A stretch of 64,000 nt of DNA from Atopsyche davidsoni (GCA_022113835.1 JAILWY010000007.1:2299001-2363000), one strand, 5' to 3'; positions 13,451-28,625 are shown, numbered from the stretch's first letter. The notes: a model not told the origin generated them from the letters alone. Numbers and translations are program-made.

Positions 13451-16400
13451 CTGCGGTGTTGTTTGTCCGACGTTTGTGTGTAATGCGCTAATTTGTAATC
13501 AGACTTTATTTTTATTATCTTAGATGTAAGAATCGATTTATCACTAAATAATTATTCATTAAACACCCATTTTTTATAAATGTTATTTTTTGTAGGTTGT
13601 ATTCTTTAATTCAATCATTTTAATAGATGTTCGGCTTACATTAAATTATATATTTGATCAAAATATGGTTTAGGTTAAATTGAAATATTGTTTGGAAAAG
13701 GTTTCATTTGCTTGCATATACGATATATATTAACATTAAAAATATCTGTTATCCACCAAATTAGAACTGAGCAGAATATGATTCTTAAAATTCACCGATG
13801 CAAATGAAACTTTATTACTCTATTAGGACAATATGTCACAATATTTGAAACGAGATAAGATTTAACGAAACTGCATTAGAAACAAAAAAATGTTAATAAA
13901 TAAACATGTGATGTATTTACTGATACTAATATTTTTTGGTATTGTTACAATTTTGAAATATTTCGGCCTCTTTGTTAAGTTGGGAATTATGTCATTATGT
14001 GCACCAAACGCTACGAGTACTCCTTCAATGTTACCATTTAAAAAGTCTATAATCACTATTTGTTACTTACTAAGTACCAATTCTACTGAATAATAAACAA
14101 CTAAAGATTCGTAAAATTATATATTCAAATTATTTGTTAGTCTCTAAAATCGATATTTGTATTAGAAAGATCTTTCTAGATAAAATCCCTCAATATAATC
14201 AATAGCAATCTAATAATGCCTCGTAAAAGGATTTGTATTTTCATTTTTATATAATGTTAGACGTGCGTAATTTAATATGGAGAAACTATAATGTACGTGT
14301 TACCTAGCATCAGAAATTAATTAAATATATCTCAATAGAAGGCAATTGTTAATATTGGACTATCGAAAAAAGACAGCTAAATATGCATAAATTATATTAA
14401 TTTATCTCAGAATATTGTTGATATTTTAGTCCAGACGGTGTAGAAGATACTTCTAATTAAAAAATTCATCAAGATAACTCATCCAACATCGCGCATCAAT
14501 CACCTGCACTCATTCTCATCGGCACTTCACCAGATTTTGATGAATTTTCTAACATCGTCTGAATCCGAAATAAAATATCAATATTAGCGATTGCGTCTAA
14601 CGTCTAAAGCTTGACTTACATTTTACAGATATGTCGAATATCATGATATATCTGTTGCGTGTGATCATTACATTATCAATTGCCTGTTTCGGCCATTTTC
14701 TGTCTGCAATTTTCAATAAGTAAACGTAAGATTTTTCAGTGTGGGACATGTACACGATTTGTAGCGTAATTTAGAGATGTAAAACCAATTATTTTAAGGA
14801 TGTTTTCCTTGTTTGCTGGAATGTATGTGGTATTTTTAATATTTGTGTAGCTTCGGAGCTGTATAGAATTGTCTTAGTTTTAATTATAGAGATATGATTA
14901 ATTTTGCGTTCATAACTAATATGGATGTACAAAATTGTGCGCTTCCACTTTTTGTGTGAAATTTACTCATTGAAATGTACTAGCGTGTTTTATTTTATTT
15001 ACATTATAAGCTGCCATTAATATTATTAAAGACTTGCTTCCATTTTTCTGCAGATAAGACACTTGTGCGTCCATTTAATTTATCATCTTGGTCCATAGGG
15101 GTTGATGAATGTGACCGACCTGTTTAAGGGTGGCCGCTTTCCCCGCATTTCATGCAAAAAAGCTTATTTAATATGTTAATACGTATTTATAATGACGTTA
15201 TCACATTCGACGAACACGAGACTATTTTCTAACATATATTCTGATCAGAATGTATCTTTTAAATGAGCTGTTGAAAAATTAAAAATCATAAACTTTATGA
15301 AATATAATTTTTTGTAATAATTCATTGAAAAATACATTAATGTTATTAAAATGTATGTAGACGAAATGTATAAAATATGTTGTTTGCGATATGATTATTA
15401 TAAATATTTGTGAAAGGTTTTTTGATTTTTATATACATAGATGATGCATATGTCCTGTACAGCGTGTGTAGTGTCTGACGTTAATCTACAATTATTTATA
15501 TGATTTTTTATAGTTTGATACTAACTCAAATCAAATTTAAGATTTTTATCTCAGGTGTGTGTCGATCTATAGAAATCATCTGAATTTGAAACGATACATG
15601 TTGAACGAAGCACATTTTAGGCCACTGCCATTTTAAAATATATACTAACGCAAACACACACCCAGACGTTTTATGTTTATAAAACTAGATCAAAACAACA
15701 GAAGTACCTCAGTGATTTATATAGATGTGATATGTTTGAGTTTGTACTTAAAAATCTAAATGACCTTTACTTATATTGAATATCTGTAAAATTATAACTT
15801 ATGCATGTCTATTTACAACAACTAACGTGATTAATTAACCATGTTGATCAAATGAACGGACTTTTTGTCAATTTAAATTATAAATTAATATTATATATGA
15901 AAAGGTCTTTTCACTGATTGTTATTTGAATATTTTAAGACTTTGGATTATTTTTGCAGGTTTTAATCAGAATTCTACACAAAAAGTGGTGCATAACATAG
16001 GGCAAATGTTTTTATTTCGATTTTATTATCTCGGTGGATAAAGTAATATAGGTTTATAAATTAATATATTTTAACTCGATGATGGTTTCAGATTTTAATA
16101 GTTTCGATGAATATATATATAAACTAGTTTTTAATAAAAAAAATATTGCAAATATGATTGAGATGTAAGCTTCAGATGATCGTAATTCTTTGCTGCGTTT
16201 ATTGGAATAACTACTAGTACTTCTACTTTCTTCATGCTAAACGATTGCTTCTATTAACTCGCTTTCAAGAAAGTATAGGAAATAGAATAAACGAGAGCGC
16301 AGTGTCTTCTTTTGCAAGACGCTTAAAATCTCTACAATACTCTTCTATAATTTGTCACATTCCAATAAACGTACCATTTGTGTGTAGAAGATGATAATGT

Positions 16401-17089
16401 TTGTATAGAAGGTGTCTCCTGTACTTTATCCATTCAGCTAGTTACACAATATAAAATAAAATCTGCAGCCTTAAATGATTAAATATTCGTGTTTTATTTT
16501 TAATCAATACCTAAACCTAACTCCTTTCCTTTTCGGCTACGGCCTAGCTAAAGCCGGCTACACACGCAGCGACGTAACTTGCTGCCGTTTTATAATCAGT
16601 CAATAGCGTCCCTTTATTTAGTAAACAATGAAAAGTAAGACACTATTAGCTGATTGTAAGTCAGTTGCAAGTTGTGTCTGATTAATACGTTTACCTATCC
16701 ATCCACTTATTTGTAGTTGTAATTCGGGATTGTGGATTTCTAGCTATGGTTTTCTAAAGATTTGAGTTTAACGATGATGCTGATTGCCTCACCCGTTGAA
16801 AGAAAGTTAAAGGCCTCACCGGCGAATTCGCATCTGGCCGTGTTGAGCTGATGAGCGGACGCAGTACGAAAATTACAAGTTTGTGAATGAATCCGTAATT
16901 AATGATCCTTAGCCGTAATGGATGGTCTGGCTAGGGTCAGAAACTTCATAGAAGCTCTTAATCTCTATTGTGTAACCTAAATGTAACCCATTGTTAAGTT
17001 GCTCTCAATGTATTCATGCATTTACTATAATTTTTTTTTTTGTGTGTTAATTCAAATAAAATAATATAAATATAATAATGATCATGCAA
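13451..17089. other. Intergenic DNA between spectrin and the protease
   Basis: AT-rich sequence without supported genes. Apart from the short foldback at 16.57-16.68 kb nothing is recognised. Confidence 0.6.
16568..16680. repeat. Short imperfect foldback (possible degenerate MITE)
   Basis: The left arm (16,568-16,614) and right arm (16,634-16,680) are diverged inverted copies: shared blocks include AACTTGC and, in the other arm, its complement, and AATCAG..AATAG.GTC against its complement. The loop is about 20 bp. A related stretch (CACTATTGGCTGATT) occurs at 21.42 kb, suggesting a dispersed family. No target duplication was identified. Confidence 0.4.
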
Positions 17090-17097
17090 AATATAGA

Positions 17098-17103
17098 TTT
17101 ATT
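17098..17103 (-). terminator. Poly(A) signal of the serine protease
   Basis: AATAAA on the minus strand, about 90 nt past the TAA stop at 17,190. Position is typical for a compact insect digestive protease gene. Confidence 0.7.
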
Positions 17104-17189
17104 GGAAGTAGTTGGTTTATTTACAATGCTGTTGTAGCTGCAGTGATGTTAGATACTGCTCTTGACATTTGAAAATCGATGACGGGTTC

Positions 17190-19330
17190 TTAAGCCTGGA
17201 TCTTGACTCCAGTGGTCTCGGAGATCCAGTCCAGGTATTCGGTGACACGAGTGTACACTGATGGCCAGCCCTTCTCGCAACCGAAGACGATTCCGAAGGA
17301 CACCACACCGGTCTGCAGAATAAATATTAAACATTAAGAGTTATTGTAAAACAAATGAATGATTTACGATCAACAAGTTTAGCATCCCAAACTTTCTTGA
17401 ATATCTGTTGTTTTTATAAAATGATTAAAATATTACCTGAACGGTCTTTCCTTCGTAGGAGAGGGTCAGAGGGCCACCAGAGTCTCCCTGAAATTCAAAG
17501 CAATTGTATGTTAAGAACATGTCGACAGAGCAGTTGGTGTTAATTATGTATAATTGTCTTGTTTGGATGTTAGAAATGGGAAAAAAACAGTTCCATACGT
17601 TGCAGCTGCTCTTTCCGTCGGATCCGCTGCAGCAGATGTGAGTGGGCTGGATGACTCCGAAGTACCGGATGTTGCACTTGATGTTGGTGATCACATCGAC
17701 AGTAACCTGACGGAGGTTGTCAGTGATAGCGGTGGCACCTGAAAACACAAACAGAAATTATAACACCTCACATAATGAAATAAAACTATTATATATTGAA
17801 AACCAATGTTTTAAAGTATGTTATACAAAGATATTGGTAGAAACATGAAAACTTTATAGTGTTTTGAGGCACAATAACCTCACAATAATCACCATAATTC
17901 GCATTGTCAAGGTTATCAATAATTCTCAACGTGGATTTGAAGGAAAAAATGTCTCTTCCCTATAAAATAAAAAAGGCAAAGCACTACAAAAATCAAGCAC
18001 ACACTTCACCATTCTAACACTAAATTGCACTAGTTAATAATTATTTGTAATAATAATGCCATTTTACAATCGAATGAAATGATTGGTCGGATAAGAATGT
18101 ACAACAATAATAATGTAACTTTATGGCTAATTATTCTTTTGGATTTTCATAATACAAAGTCCATTTTGAACTATTATGTTTGAACTGTTAATGTTATTAT
18201 TTTTGGTTTACACTTTCCACAGCCATCTTTTTTCAGCAACATGTTATACATTTTTTGATCAATATTAGAAAAGAATAAACGAAATAAAAAACAATTTATT
18301 ACATTCATTTTGTTAAAAAGAATATAGCGTTGAAACTATGTAAACTGTAGATATGGTAATTATGATGTGTACTGTATATAGTGCAGTAAATTAAATAAAA
18401 ACTTACTGTCTTCGGGCTTGCCCCATCCGGAGACGGTAGCGGCTTCATCAACGAAAGCATTGCCGACGGCGCTGCGGGGAGGAAGAGTCACCAGCTGGAT
18501 CTTGTCTGGAAATAAACGCAGTGTACAGTTAATTTTTATTCTGTTAAACAAAGTTTTAATTGATCGATTATAATATAAGATTTATTATAACATAATATAA
18601 ATTTGAAACATGTGAACTTACCAGTTAAGTCGACGGCCACGGGCATCTTGATGAGAGCAATGTCGTTCTGGAGAAGCAGGGGCTGCCAGTCGGGGTGGGT
18701 GATGGCATCGGTGGTCTGGATGCGGAGGGTGTTCTCCTCATCATAGATGTTGTGTGCTCCGAGCACCACGGTGAAGGCGCTGATGGTGTTGACTCCATCG
18801 AACACGCAGTGGGCAGCGGTGAGGACGTATTGTGGGGAGACCAGAGATCCTCCGCAGAAGGCGGTGCCTTGGGGGAGGGTCAGGAGAAGACCCACCTGGA
18901 ATCAATGAAAGAATTTATAAAGTAAATATTTCCTTATCACAGCTCTTTTTTCAATATTTTTTTTCCAGACAACAATAAAAGTAACTATTTTTGAGCATCT
19001 GGATTTGTCGGTAGACTTGGTTGGCTTAGACAAGCAGATGTCAATGTCTATATGATGTAAGTAGCAAGTAAGCGCATCGATCACTGTACTTGGAGGTACG
19101 GAGTATTTTCTGTCAGAAATGTTCAATATTCAATAGTAAATAGATAAAATTACCTGGAAGGGGCGGGAGTGAGGGGCGGCTTCCTCTCCACCGACAATCC
19201 TGGCGTGCTCAACGGCCTTGAGGACGTTCATGAAGCGGTCGATGCCTCCGGGCCTCATGAACTTGTTGATGGTCGGGGGGCGAGCCGCCACCGCCGCCAC
19301 TGCCACTATGAGGAATACGAGGAACTTCAT
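17190..19330 (-). CDS. Secreted chymotrypsin-like serine protease (S1A), six exons
   Basis: Exons in coding order: 19,330-19,154; 18,895-18,622; 18,505-18,407; 17,738-17,599; 17,487-17,437; 17,312-17,190. All junctions are GT-AG with matching phases and give 287 residues. Residues 1-16 are a signal peptide ([16 protein letters not shown]); a propeptide runs to the activation site R-IVGG at about residues 44-48. The catalytic triad is present: His in LTAAHC, Asp in NDIALIK, Ser in GDSGGPL. The pocket has Ser at chymotrypsin position 189 (KSSCNGDSGG) and a small Ser at about 226, fitting chymotrypsin- or brachyurin-type specificity rather than trypsin. Length and intron density are normal for insect midgut S1A enzymes, so a digestive role is likely but not shown. 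A TATA box lies just upstream. The introns (the largest 17,739-18,406) hold nothing else. Confidence 0.94.
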
Positions 19331-19376
19331 GATCAGGATGAAGGTGCTGCAGTGACTCTACTCCCAAGCTACTGGC

Positions 19377-19384
19377 CTTATATA
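19377..19384 (-). promoter_or_regulatory. TATA box of the serine protease gene
   Basis: TATATAAG on the minus strand, 46 nt upstream of the ATG. An initiator-like TCACT about 25-30 nt downstream (near 19,355) would give a 5' UTR of roughly 25 nt. Such compact TATA promoters suit highly expressed digestive enzymes. Confidence 0.7.
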
Positions 19385-19399
19385 GGCCCCACTCAAGGA

Positions 19400-21060
19400 G
19401 ATACATTTTCTTATCTTTTGCAACATTTTGGGCGATTGATATTTGCTTATTTAATAATTTAATTCTGGTTTTTTTAAAAAAGATTGATTGTATGGCTAAT
19501 GCCACTATCACAATTTAATTTAAATGTTATCATAGTTGATTAATTGTGTTTAAAGTTTATGGAATCTAGATATAATTAGTTATTATTTTTAGTTTAGCTT
19601 GACTAAATGTAAACCTTTCTTATGTTTTCTTAAAATATTTTTTTGATATTTATGAAAGATATTTACGTTAATTATTTCAACAAGTATCTTTGTATCCTAC
19701 CAATATTTAGGAGATACAAGAGCCTGATGAGGTGTTCAGACTGTATTGACAATTCTGGCATCTACGAATCTACCAGTTCACTATGAGGAAACCTTAACGG
19801 CTAATTTTTTTTCTATTTGTCAACAATTACGCTGCCTTCGATTATAATTTTTATTCAAAGTGTTTCAGTCAAATGGCGTATGGTCAGATACATATCGTTT
19901 AACATGTAGTAGGAATATAAAGGTTATATTTGGTATTATATGTCCAATTAAATATTAATATAAAACGATTGCATTCTGATAAAAATTAATAACCGTTGAT
20001 GAGTAAACTGTAACGTTAATATGAAATTATTCTCATACCTTCTGAGTATGGCAACGAAACAAGAACTAGTTTTTCAGAAATGAAAACGTTAAAATGCTGT
20101 TAATGCGATGAAAAGTGAATACCAATATTAACTGATCTATCAGATAACAGCATTTGACACATACTTTCATAGATAGTATTACTGCTGCAGTATTTTCAAA
20201 GTTTTAGATGCTATTTTGGTGTGTGCTGATAAAATAAAAAATATATTTTAATAAAATAACATCAAAAGGAGAACTGCTTATTTAATAAAATGTTTTTTAC
20301 GAATGGTGATTATAATATCTGATAAAAAAATTGACAAGAGATTATTTGATTAATTAGGTACACTTTTAAGAAATTCACTAGTCCGGCTTAATCCTAACAT
20401 AATAATTACCAGCCACGTAAATTGAAAAAAAACCCAGATTTAAATATTCAGGAATTAGATAAAAATGTTGACTACTCTAGATAATTATAGATACGATGAT
20501 GCAAACATTTGTGAGTTGCCAAGGGACTAATAAAATATATTAAAGAGGTTTTAATTCAGCAGCATTTTGGGTGTTTCTTATAACATTTGTTCAGGAGCTA
20601 TTCAGGAATGGATGGTACTGAGGGTTACTACAGGTAGTAACCCTCAACACTTAACGCGTATATCTGACTTACCAAGAATATAGCAACAAGTTATAACAAA
20701 GCAATGACCCTGTTCAATTAGATTGACCAGGTTTCATATACTTAGTTTTAATTTAAGGTTGACATCTGATAGACTAGGTATTTTACCTGTAAAAATACCA
20801 AAAAATTTTAAAGTAGTTTCAGGGTCGAATTCCTGACCTTTTACTGTTAATCATCCCATCAACTCGACCGCACGCAAAATCATAAAAAATCTTTTAGACA
20901 ACAATAGATTCGGACCCCATATTGCAAGTTGATACACAAAGGGCGTTATTTCGTTGTTTTTTTTAACAGAATGGCGTGTTGGATTCGCTCGTGTGAAATG
21001 ATGCGCCAAGTCGGATAAGATCGCCGATGTAGTTTTTTTCAGTAAACAAAAGGTTTTGTC
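19400..21060. other. Intergenic DNA upstream of the protease
   Basis: AT-rich; no gene, repeat or transposon end recognised. The first few hundred bases are presumably the protease's regulatory region. Confidence 0.5.
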
Positions 21061-21082
21061 GGAGAGGTGCACGTGTCGGGAG

Positions 21083-21999
<917 letters not shown>

Positions 22000-24900
22000 G
22001 CCGTGACGTCAGGTGAGAGGAAAAGGCTCCCAGACAGGGACAGGGAAATCCGCTTTTCCATTTTAAAATGAAGCCCCCATTTTGAGAGACTGTTTTAGAA
22101 AATGGCTAAATTTGTACCCCCCAAGTAAGCACCGCGACACACGAGGGCTCCACACGTTTTAATTTATTTACAGGACTTGCAAGCAAAAGAGCAAAAGTTA
22201 GGCGATGAAACAAATAAAAACTGAAAATAGATTAAAAGGAAACCAACCACAAATGCGCTTATTGCACGTCGAAAAGATGGGTGTGTAAAATTTTGATAGT
22301 TAAAATATTCCATTGCTCAAAATTGATTGAACGGTGTTTATTTTCTCCGTGCACGGGTAATAAAATTAATGGAAGGGGTTGGGGTGGGAAAAGGGGAGAG
22401 GCTCGCCACCCTCGCAGAGTCTCTGGACAATTTGCAGGGCCACTGTATTATTCACGTACAATAGTTTTCACTTTTTACTGTCCAGACTTTTATTACTGTG
22501 CATTGTACACTCCACAGGCTCTCAAGCTTCGTGAGAAGTAAAATAGGCTCACTGTGCATTCACCATAAAAATAACACACAATAATCGAATACGAAGTCTG
22601 AAACTGTTTGTACACAATAGTGGCAATTGATTTGTTTTGCTTAAAGTATAAACTAATCACATAATTTTTAAGGGATAAACATAAAGAGGGATGCGACCCA
22701 CAGGTTGGGAAGTACTGAGGCACACAGTATAGTGCTGCGCGTGCTCTGGGGGAGGGACACAGGCCGTAATACATTTTTTGTTAATATTGTAAATGTAAAT
22801 TTCGTGTTGGACTTTTGAATTATGAAATGTCTGGCCTTTGACGGCACCTTTAAAACAATAAAAAGGACAGACGCACATACTAAACGTACGCGTTAATTCC
22901 GCATCAAACATGTACATAACAGGTTTTATGCTGCTATTATTGGAATTAAAAAAATAATTTAAAAGGCGTAAAGGACTTTAACATGTTGGGTATAATTTAT
23001 GTTTAGAAATTCAGTTCAGGCTTAACGCCCATTAGACGACCAAAAATAAGAGAATACTCGTATACAGCGATGCAAATACTGGACACGTATCTAACTGGAA
23101 AAGCCACAATTGTCTTTATATATTTATTGCCTACTTGCTTAAATCTTGCGCCTTTTACTTTAACAGAGTGTTCCCGTAATAAAAATATTAAAAAAAGGTT
23201 TTTGATATTGTAAAAATAATTAGCGGAATAAGTGTTTACCTGCAATATGTTTTTTCATGAAATATAACCACGAATACGATCGTTCGACTGAAAAAAAGTT
23301 GGTGAGGGATGCTAACTACCCCCGGAGCCGTTAGCCGAATTATGAATAATAAACAGCATACATTATTTTTAATTCCCCGTAAAAAAGTTTTAACATCCCC
23401 AAATGGCGTAAGCACGGTCCCCAGAAGTTGCGGCGTCACACTTTCGTCTATCATTAAAATATTTGATAGATATTAAAAACAATGAAAAATTAAGGTACTA
23501 TTAAAAATTATGCATGCTTTGGTATATTGTTTTTTTTATGTTTTTCGTATTAGAAAAATTATATGTTTAATACTAGCCATATTTGTAGATGTTCTCGATT
23601 TATTATTCAAAATATTTAACAGAGCAATAAATGGAATTAATTTACTGTATATTTTATAACTGAATGCTCTGAAATACAGATTGAAAGAAAATTTTAAAAG
23701 AAATATACTGAAAATGGTGACTAAGTTTGAAGTCGTTGTAGTCTATATAAAAAATTGTTGTTGAGTATAGAAGAAGGCAAAAATTTTGCTGATAGAGGTA
23801 TTTTTATATTATATACTTTGCAGAGACTCGTGAATTCAAATATATGATTACAAATATTTTAGTAGGGGCAATTATTTATATAACGTAAAAAAAGGTATCG
23901 CAACTTATTTTCAAACATTTCTGCAAAGGAAATGAAAAAAAGTAAAAAGGGAACTTTATTCAGATGAACTAAAAATAACTTTAGTTTGCCAAAGCGCAGA
24001 AGTTTCAGGAATATTACGGCTGAGGGCGGAAAGTTCTTCAGACCCTCCCGTCTCCATAAAAACCAAAAATAACATCTTCTGGAGATCTTTTTCACCGTAG
24101 CCAACTTACGGGGTTTCTTTGATAAGTTGGAACGTAACAATAATTTAATATGAATGTGGATATTCTGATGATGTATTGAGTTACATCGTCAATATTAATA
24201 TGTTTTTAACCACGTGAGAGAAAGATTTAGAGACTGCTGATTTAAAACAAGGGTTTGCGACCTTGAGGGTGTGTTTAACATAAGTTCAATGCAAATCAGA
24301 CTCTTTTGACCTTTTCTCGTGAAATGAAGGCACTAGCTTTATCGACAAACCATGACCTATAAAAAAACACTGCATCACGTGTTAAAACCATAGAAACTAA
24401 AAACCGAAATTATCCGTATTAAACCGTATTTGTATTATTGACAAAATCAGTTATCTACTATAATAATAGCCATTGTGTGTGTGTATGTTTCATTTTTTTG
24501 GTTCTCTATAGAATATCTTAAAAGATACAACGCTGATTTTTTGCACGTAAGTTCAGTAAGTTTTTCCGCAGTTATGTGCCGAATTTCAAGACGATAGGAT
24601 AATATTTTCATTCATAAACAAATTAAATAAAACTATCAAATATGCTTTATGTACGAATTATATGATTCTGTTGTTCACAGCGAGAATTTCAAATTTAGAA
24701 TTTTTACAAAAAAACAAAATATGATGCTTCTAAAAAATTTCCAGTTTATGTCAGCTTGACAAAAGTACCAACTTTATTTTTTAGTTGCATTAGAAATTAT
24801 TAATCACATCATTAATAACTTAAAATTCCTCCTAAAAAATAACACTGTCTAAGCACAGCAAACGTAATTAAAAAAGAATAGCACAATTGAACGTGACAAA

Positions 24901-25790
24901 GACTGCGTCTAATAAAGAACAGTGCAGTGAAAGTGATTCGTTGTTTGTGACACGAAATGTGATATTTTCTAGAATGGCTTTGCTTTCGAAATTAATATCC
25001 GGTTATTATGTACAAAATTGTCACCCAAACATATGTTCAAACACTATTGCATCGTTCATCGAATACGTCATTTTATGACGGGCTACATTTCTAGTACCCA
25101 AATAATGTTGAAGTATTTCTAAAAACATTTTGCCCGTAAATCTCCACCATGTTATGTAAATACGTCGCGAGTATCAAACTGAAAATCCTCCTCTACACAC
25201 ACGTGTAATGTGGGAGACATAAAAATAGCATTATTCCTGAAAACCCTTTGTTTCAGGGGTGTGTTTGTGCATTTCCGAGGCTGGCTGAGTGCACCACGAC
25301 CCCGCGGATCCCAGGGGGACCAGCCTTAAGAACCCACCACTTATCCATGGGGTATGGTTTATATCTCTGAATCCTCTATATCCAGATATAAAGACATAAG
25401 CTTTCACCGTTATATCCGCGTACATGAACAATACTTTTTGGTGCATTTTCACTCTGAATAACATACAGCACAAGCAAAGTTAATGGGAGAATAATGGAGG
25501 GATATTGTTTCAAAACCAACATTTTTGCTTTTCAAATCTCTACGCATGGTGAAAATATAAAATAACACATACTTTCATAGTATTTTAGACTTTTTTTTAA
25601 ATAATAATAAAAAATATCAAACACGTCTAAATTTTATAAACGGTCAAATATTAGTTGTTTACTATAATTCAATGAAGAAATATATTAAAGCAAAAAGCAT
25701 TAATTAATATTTAATGTTTTATAATCACGGGAAGAATTACGACCAAATTGTTCTAGATTTTTCGACAACATTTCTGTTTTAAATATTTGC
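22000..25790. other. Intergenic DNA, no supported gene
   Basis: AT-rich. A G-run at 22,374-22,396 could form a G-quadruplex. Short open frames here have no coding character. Confidence 0.5.
22374..22396 (+). other. Potential G-quadruplex
   Basis: Four G-runs of 3-4 bases separated by loops of 1-4 bases (GGGGTTGGGGTGGG, then AAAAGGGG). Confidence 0.5.
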
Positions 25791-25797
25791 TTAACTG

Positions 25798-26330
25798 TGA
25801 CTAGTTATAGAAAAAAACCTGAAATATCTGTAATACGACACCTATTTGAAATTTTTATAATATATAAGAGCAGTGTACATTATTTTTACCCAATAAAGAT
25901 AAACACTTCGATTCCTGTTGCTTTTTAAGATTGGCTATAGGAAAAATCATGTGATACTTATTTGGTGTTTCAGGAAAAATATATTACTTTTACACAATAC
26001 AGACATACTCTTTGATTCTTGATGCTCATTTATGATGTGATACATATATTTCAGGAAAAACATATTATTTTTATTACTAATATGATTAGGCACATTAGTT
26101 CATACATAGAAGATGATTTTAAAGAAACTCTCAGCAAAATATCATCTGAGAGTTTCTTTAAAATCATCTTCTATGTATGAACTAATGTGCCTAATAATAT
26201 TAGTAATAATATAATATAACAGACTCTTTAATTCCTGTTGCTCATTTATGACTGGCTATATGAAAGCCCTGAGGTATCTTTGCAATACAAAAATATCATG
26301 TGATACATATTCGGTGTTTCAGGAAGAATA
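25798..26330. repeat. Imperfect local tandem repeat, interrupted by a hairpin insertion
   Basis: Diverged copies of one unit recur: blocks such as ATTCCTGTTGCT, GACTGGCTAT, ATCATGTGATAC and GGTGTTTCAGGAA appear near 25,915-25,980, 26,015-26,060 and 26,225-26,325, with a weaker copy near 25,800. The 63-bp-arm hairpin at 26,072-26,208 sits inside the array between two partial units, so it came in later. Confidence 0.6.
26072..26208. mobile_element. Hairpin (snap-back) copy of the SINE tail
   Basis: The arms 26,072-26,134 and 26,146-26,208 are inverted copies matching at 62 of 63 positions around an 11-bp loop. The arm sequence is the same as the tail of the tRNA-like SINEs at 36.5, 51.8 and 59.0 kb (CTGAGAGTTTCTTT ... 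CATCTTCTATGTATGAACTA). The tRNA-like core is absent here. Confidence 0.85.
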
Positions 26331-26439
26331 GAGTGGTGATTCCTGTTTACACAGTTTACAACGAGATGAGAACCTTCCGACACCAACTTGGAAATGCAAA
26401 TCTCGGAGATATCTATATGGCATCAGGCTGGAATCTAAT

Positions 26440-26600
26440 CAGCATTTAGAGAGAGGAGAGAAGAATAATCAAGCGCGATAAATAATCCGCGACGCTTCGG
26501 GCCGTAAAGAAGTTCGGGCGGAAAGTTGATTTTACGGCCGGCCATTATTTCGAGTGAAGTTGGCGCACCTACGCCAAGATGGCGGCCGTGGAGATTTTTT
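26440..26600. promoter_or_regulatory. GC-richer island with Pho/YY1-type motifs
   Basis: Contains GCCATTAT at 26,541 and AAGATGGCGGC at 26,577, both like the core site of the YY1/Pho family, in an island clearly richer in G+C than its surroundings. Function is inference. Confidence 0.22.
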
Positions 26601-28620
26601 TTTTATTAGTAAGGGTTGAGGCATGAATCGGGCTGTAGTTTACAGCGAGTCAATATTAAAAAAAGGTTCGATTAATCGAGCGCCGAATGCTGAAGCATAA
26701 TAGAAAATATAATGTATGTTTTTATGTAGGAAAAATATTTATACGATAAAGTTTAAAATTTATACAAATTATATTAATATCTTAGTCGTCTTTTTGGTTT
26801 TTTATCCCACGAGTTGAAATCTGGTAGTTATTGTCTTCTGATATTTGTCTTAGTGTATACAAAAAAATCTACACCAGTAAGATTTTTTTTAATGGAGAGA
26901 TTTGCTATTTTTATGTCAATTTATAATCCCGGATTCAAATTAACTCTTTAAGCATCAAGTAGCTGAGCCACAAGGCGTTTTCAGACTTGGCAGAGTCCTG
27001 ACCATCTTGAAATCTTTTATTCAGCTTATTTTTACGTTTATTTTATATTCACACTCCTCAAATCACATGTATTATTAATATCTGTGGGTAAAGTTTGTCT
27101 ACTCTACAAGATAATTCCAACATTATCTCCGACAATCGAAGACAATACAAATTAAAAAAATTATAATTTTAGTAAATTAATTCTCAATTTTTTCACACTC
27201 CTAATTTTTAAATTTTCAAACAGCATCTTTAAATTTAATATTTTTCATAAGCATAAAATCTACTTGTAACAATAAATTATTCCATATGGAGTATTGATAC
27301 TCAGCGGATTTCAAATTTCTGAGTGCTAATAAACATAAAAATCTACGGGGGGTTTTTTTTATTGTGATAGTACTCAACGGTCTTTACGTATAGAAAATAA
27401 CGGTTATAAAGCAAAAATTAAAAATATTTATTGAATGAAAAACTGATGTATAGTTTTGTAGTTGATTTTTTTTAAACAAAATCATTTTTATATTTTATTA
27501 ATGTTTATTTTATACTCTTGAATTCATAAAAAAAATTGAGATTGAAATCTAAATAAAAATAAAATATATTACCACAAAATTAAGTTTTAAAATAACCGGT
27601 TTCAGTTGAAATGTGTTATCAAAATTTTCAGCCCTAAAAAGCTTACAAATATACGTTTCTAAGGTTTCGACATTGGAATCATTTTCAGGAATTAGTATTA
27701 ATAATTCTTCATATTTTCAATTACTATGCTTAAATTAAAGTATGTTCTGCCAAAAAATATAACGAAAAAGAGCTTTACATGAGAATTTTATTTTTTGAAA
27801 GAGTGCGATTTCGGAAATACAATTTTGTTGAATTGTGACGCGGCAGGTAGTACCGCCCTTATTGCGGGGATGAAAAAAGGCTTTCCGCTTTGTTTTACGA
27901 GTTTGAATACTTTAAGGCTCTTAGCGTAAGGCACCGTTATGGCCCATTTCAAAGTTAATAGAATAAAATACTATGCAAATGGTGAGCAAAACGGATTACC
28001 GAAGGTACACTCCGAGCGGGCGCGCGGTGCCTTCGCCGACTGGGAGGGTAGTTACAATGTACTCGTCAATCAAAACCTTTATCGAGTCTTAATTGACTTA
28101 TGACGACCGATTTCAGGTGATTGTAACACTTTGCGATTTGATCCTGGCTGTGAGACTTTTGGTAGACACTTGCTGCTCAAAATACAAGCAGCTGGAATAG
28201 TTTTGTCTCAGTGGGGTGCGGTGATACCATGCAGTGTAATTCTTTATATAAAAGACATAAAATTATTTATTTTCATTGATACGACAAGATTTTTTGATCA
28301 TAATATCATAACTATGCCCTAATGATGTTACATTGAATTCCTTTATTTATATTTATGTAAGTCAAAGGTTACATAAAATTAACCAGTAGTTTGAATTAAA
28401 CAGTGTAATTCAGTAGAAAAATTGAATTTCTTTCAAGATATCCCAAAAAAATATCCACTTCACTGCATATCGACATGTTGATCAATCATTAACATTATTA
28501 TCTATGAAAAACAGGTGTTTTACTTGTTTATTGAAAAACACCAGATAAAGTCTAAAAATAAATGATTTATTATTTTGATAATACTGATAACTGTTTCTGT
28601 GCTAAAATTACATAATAATC
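26601..28620. other. Intergenic DNA 5' of the LTR element
   Basis: AT-rich, with one GC-richer island at about 27,830-28,110 that includes TTATGGCCCATTT and a CGGGCGCGCGG stretch and could be regulatory. No gene recognised. Confidence 0.4.
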
Positions 28621-28625
28621 CGGAT
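28621..28625 (+). other. 5' target-site duplication (CGGAT)
   Basis: Identical to 33,804-33,808 immediately after the 3' LTR. Five bases is the usual duplication length for BEL/Pao integrases. Confidence 0.9.
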
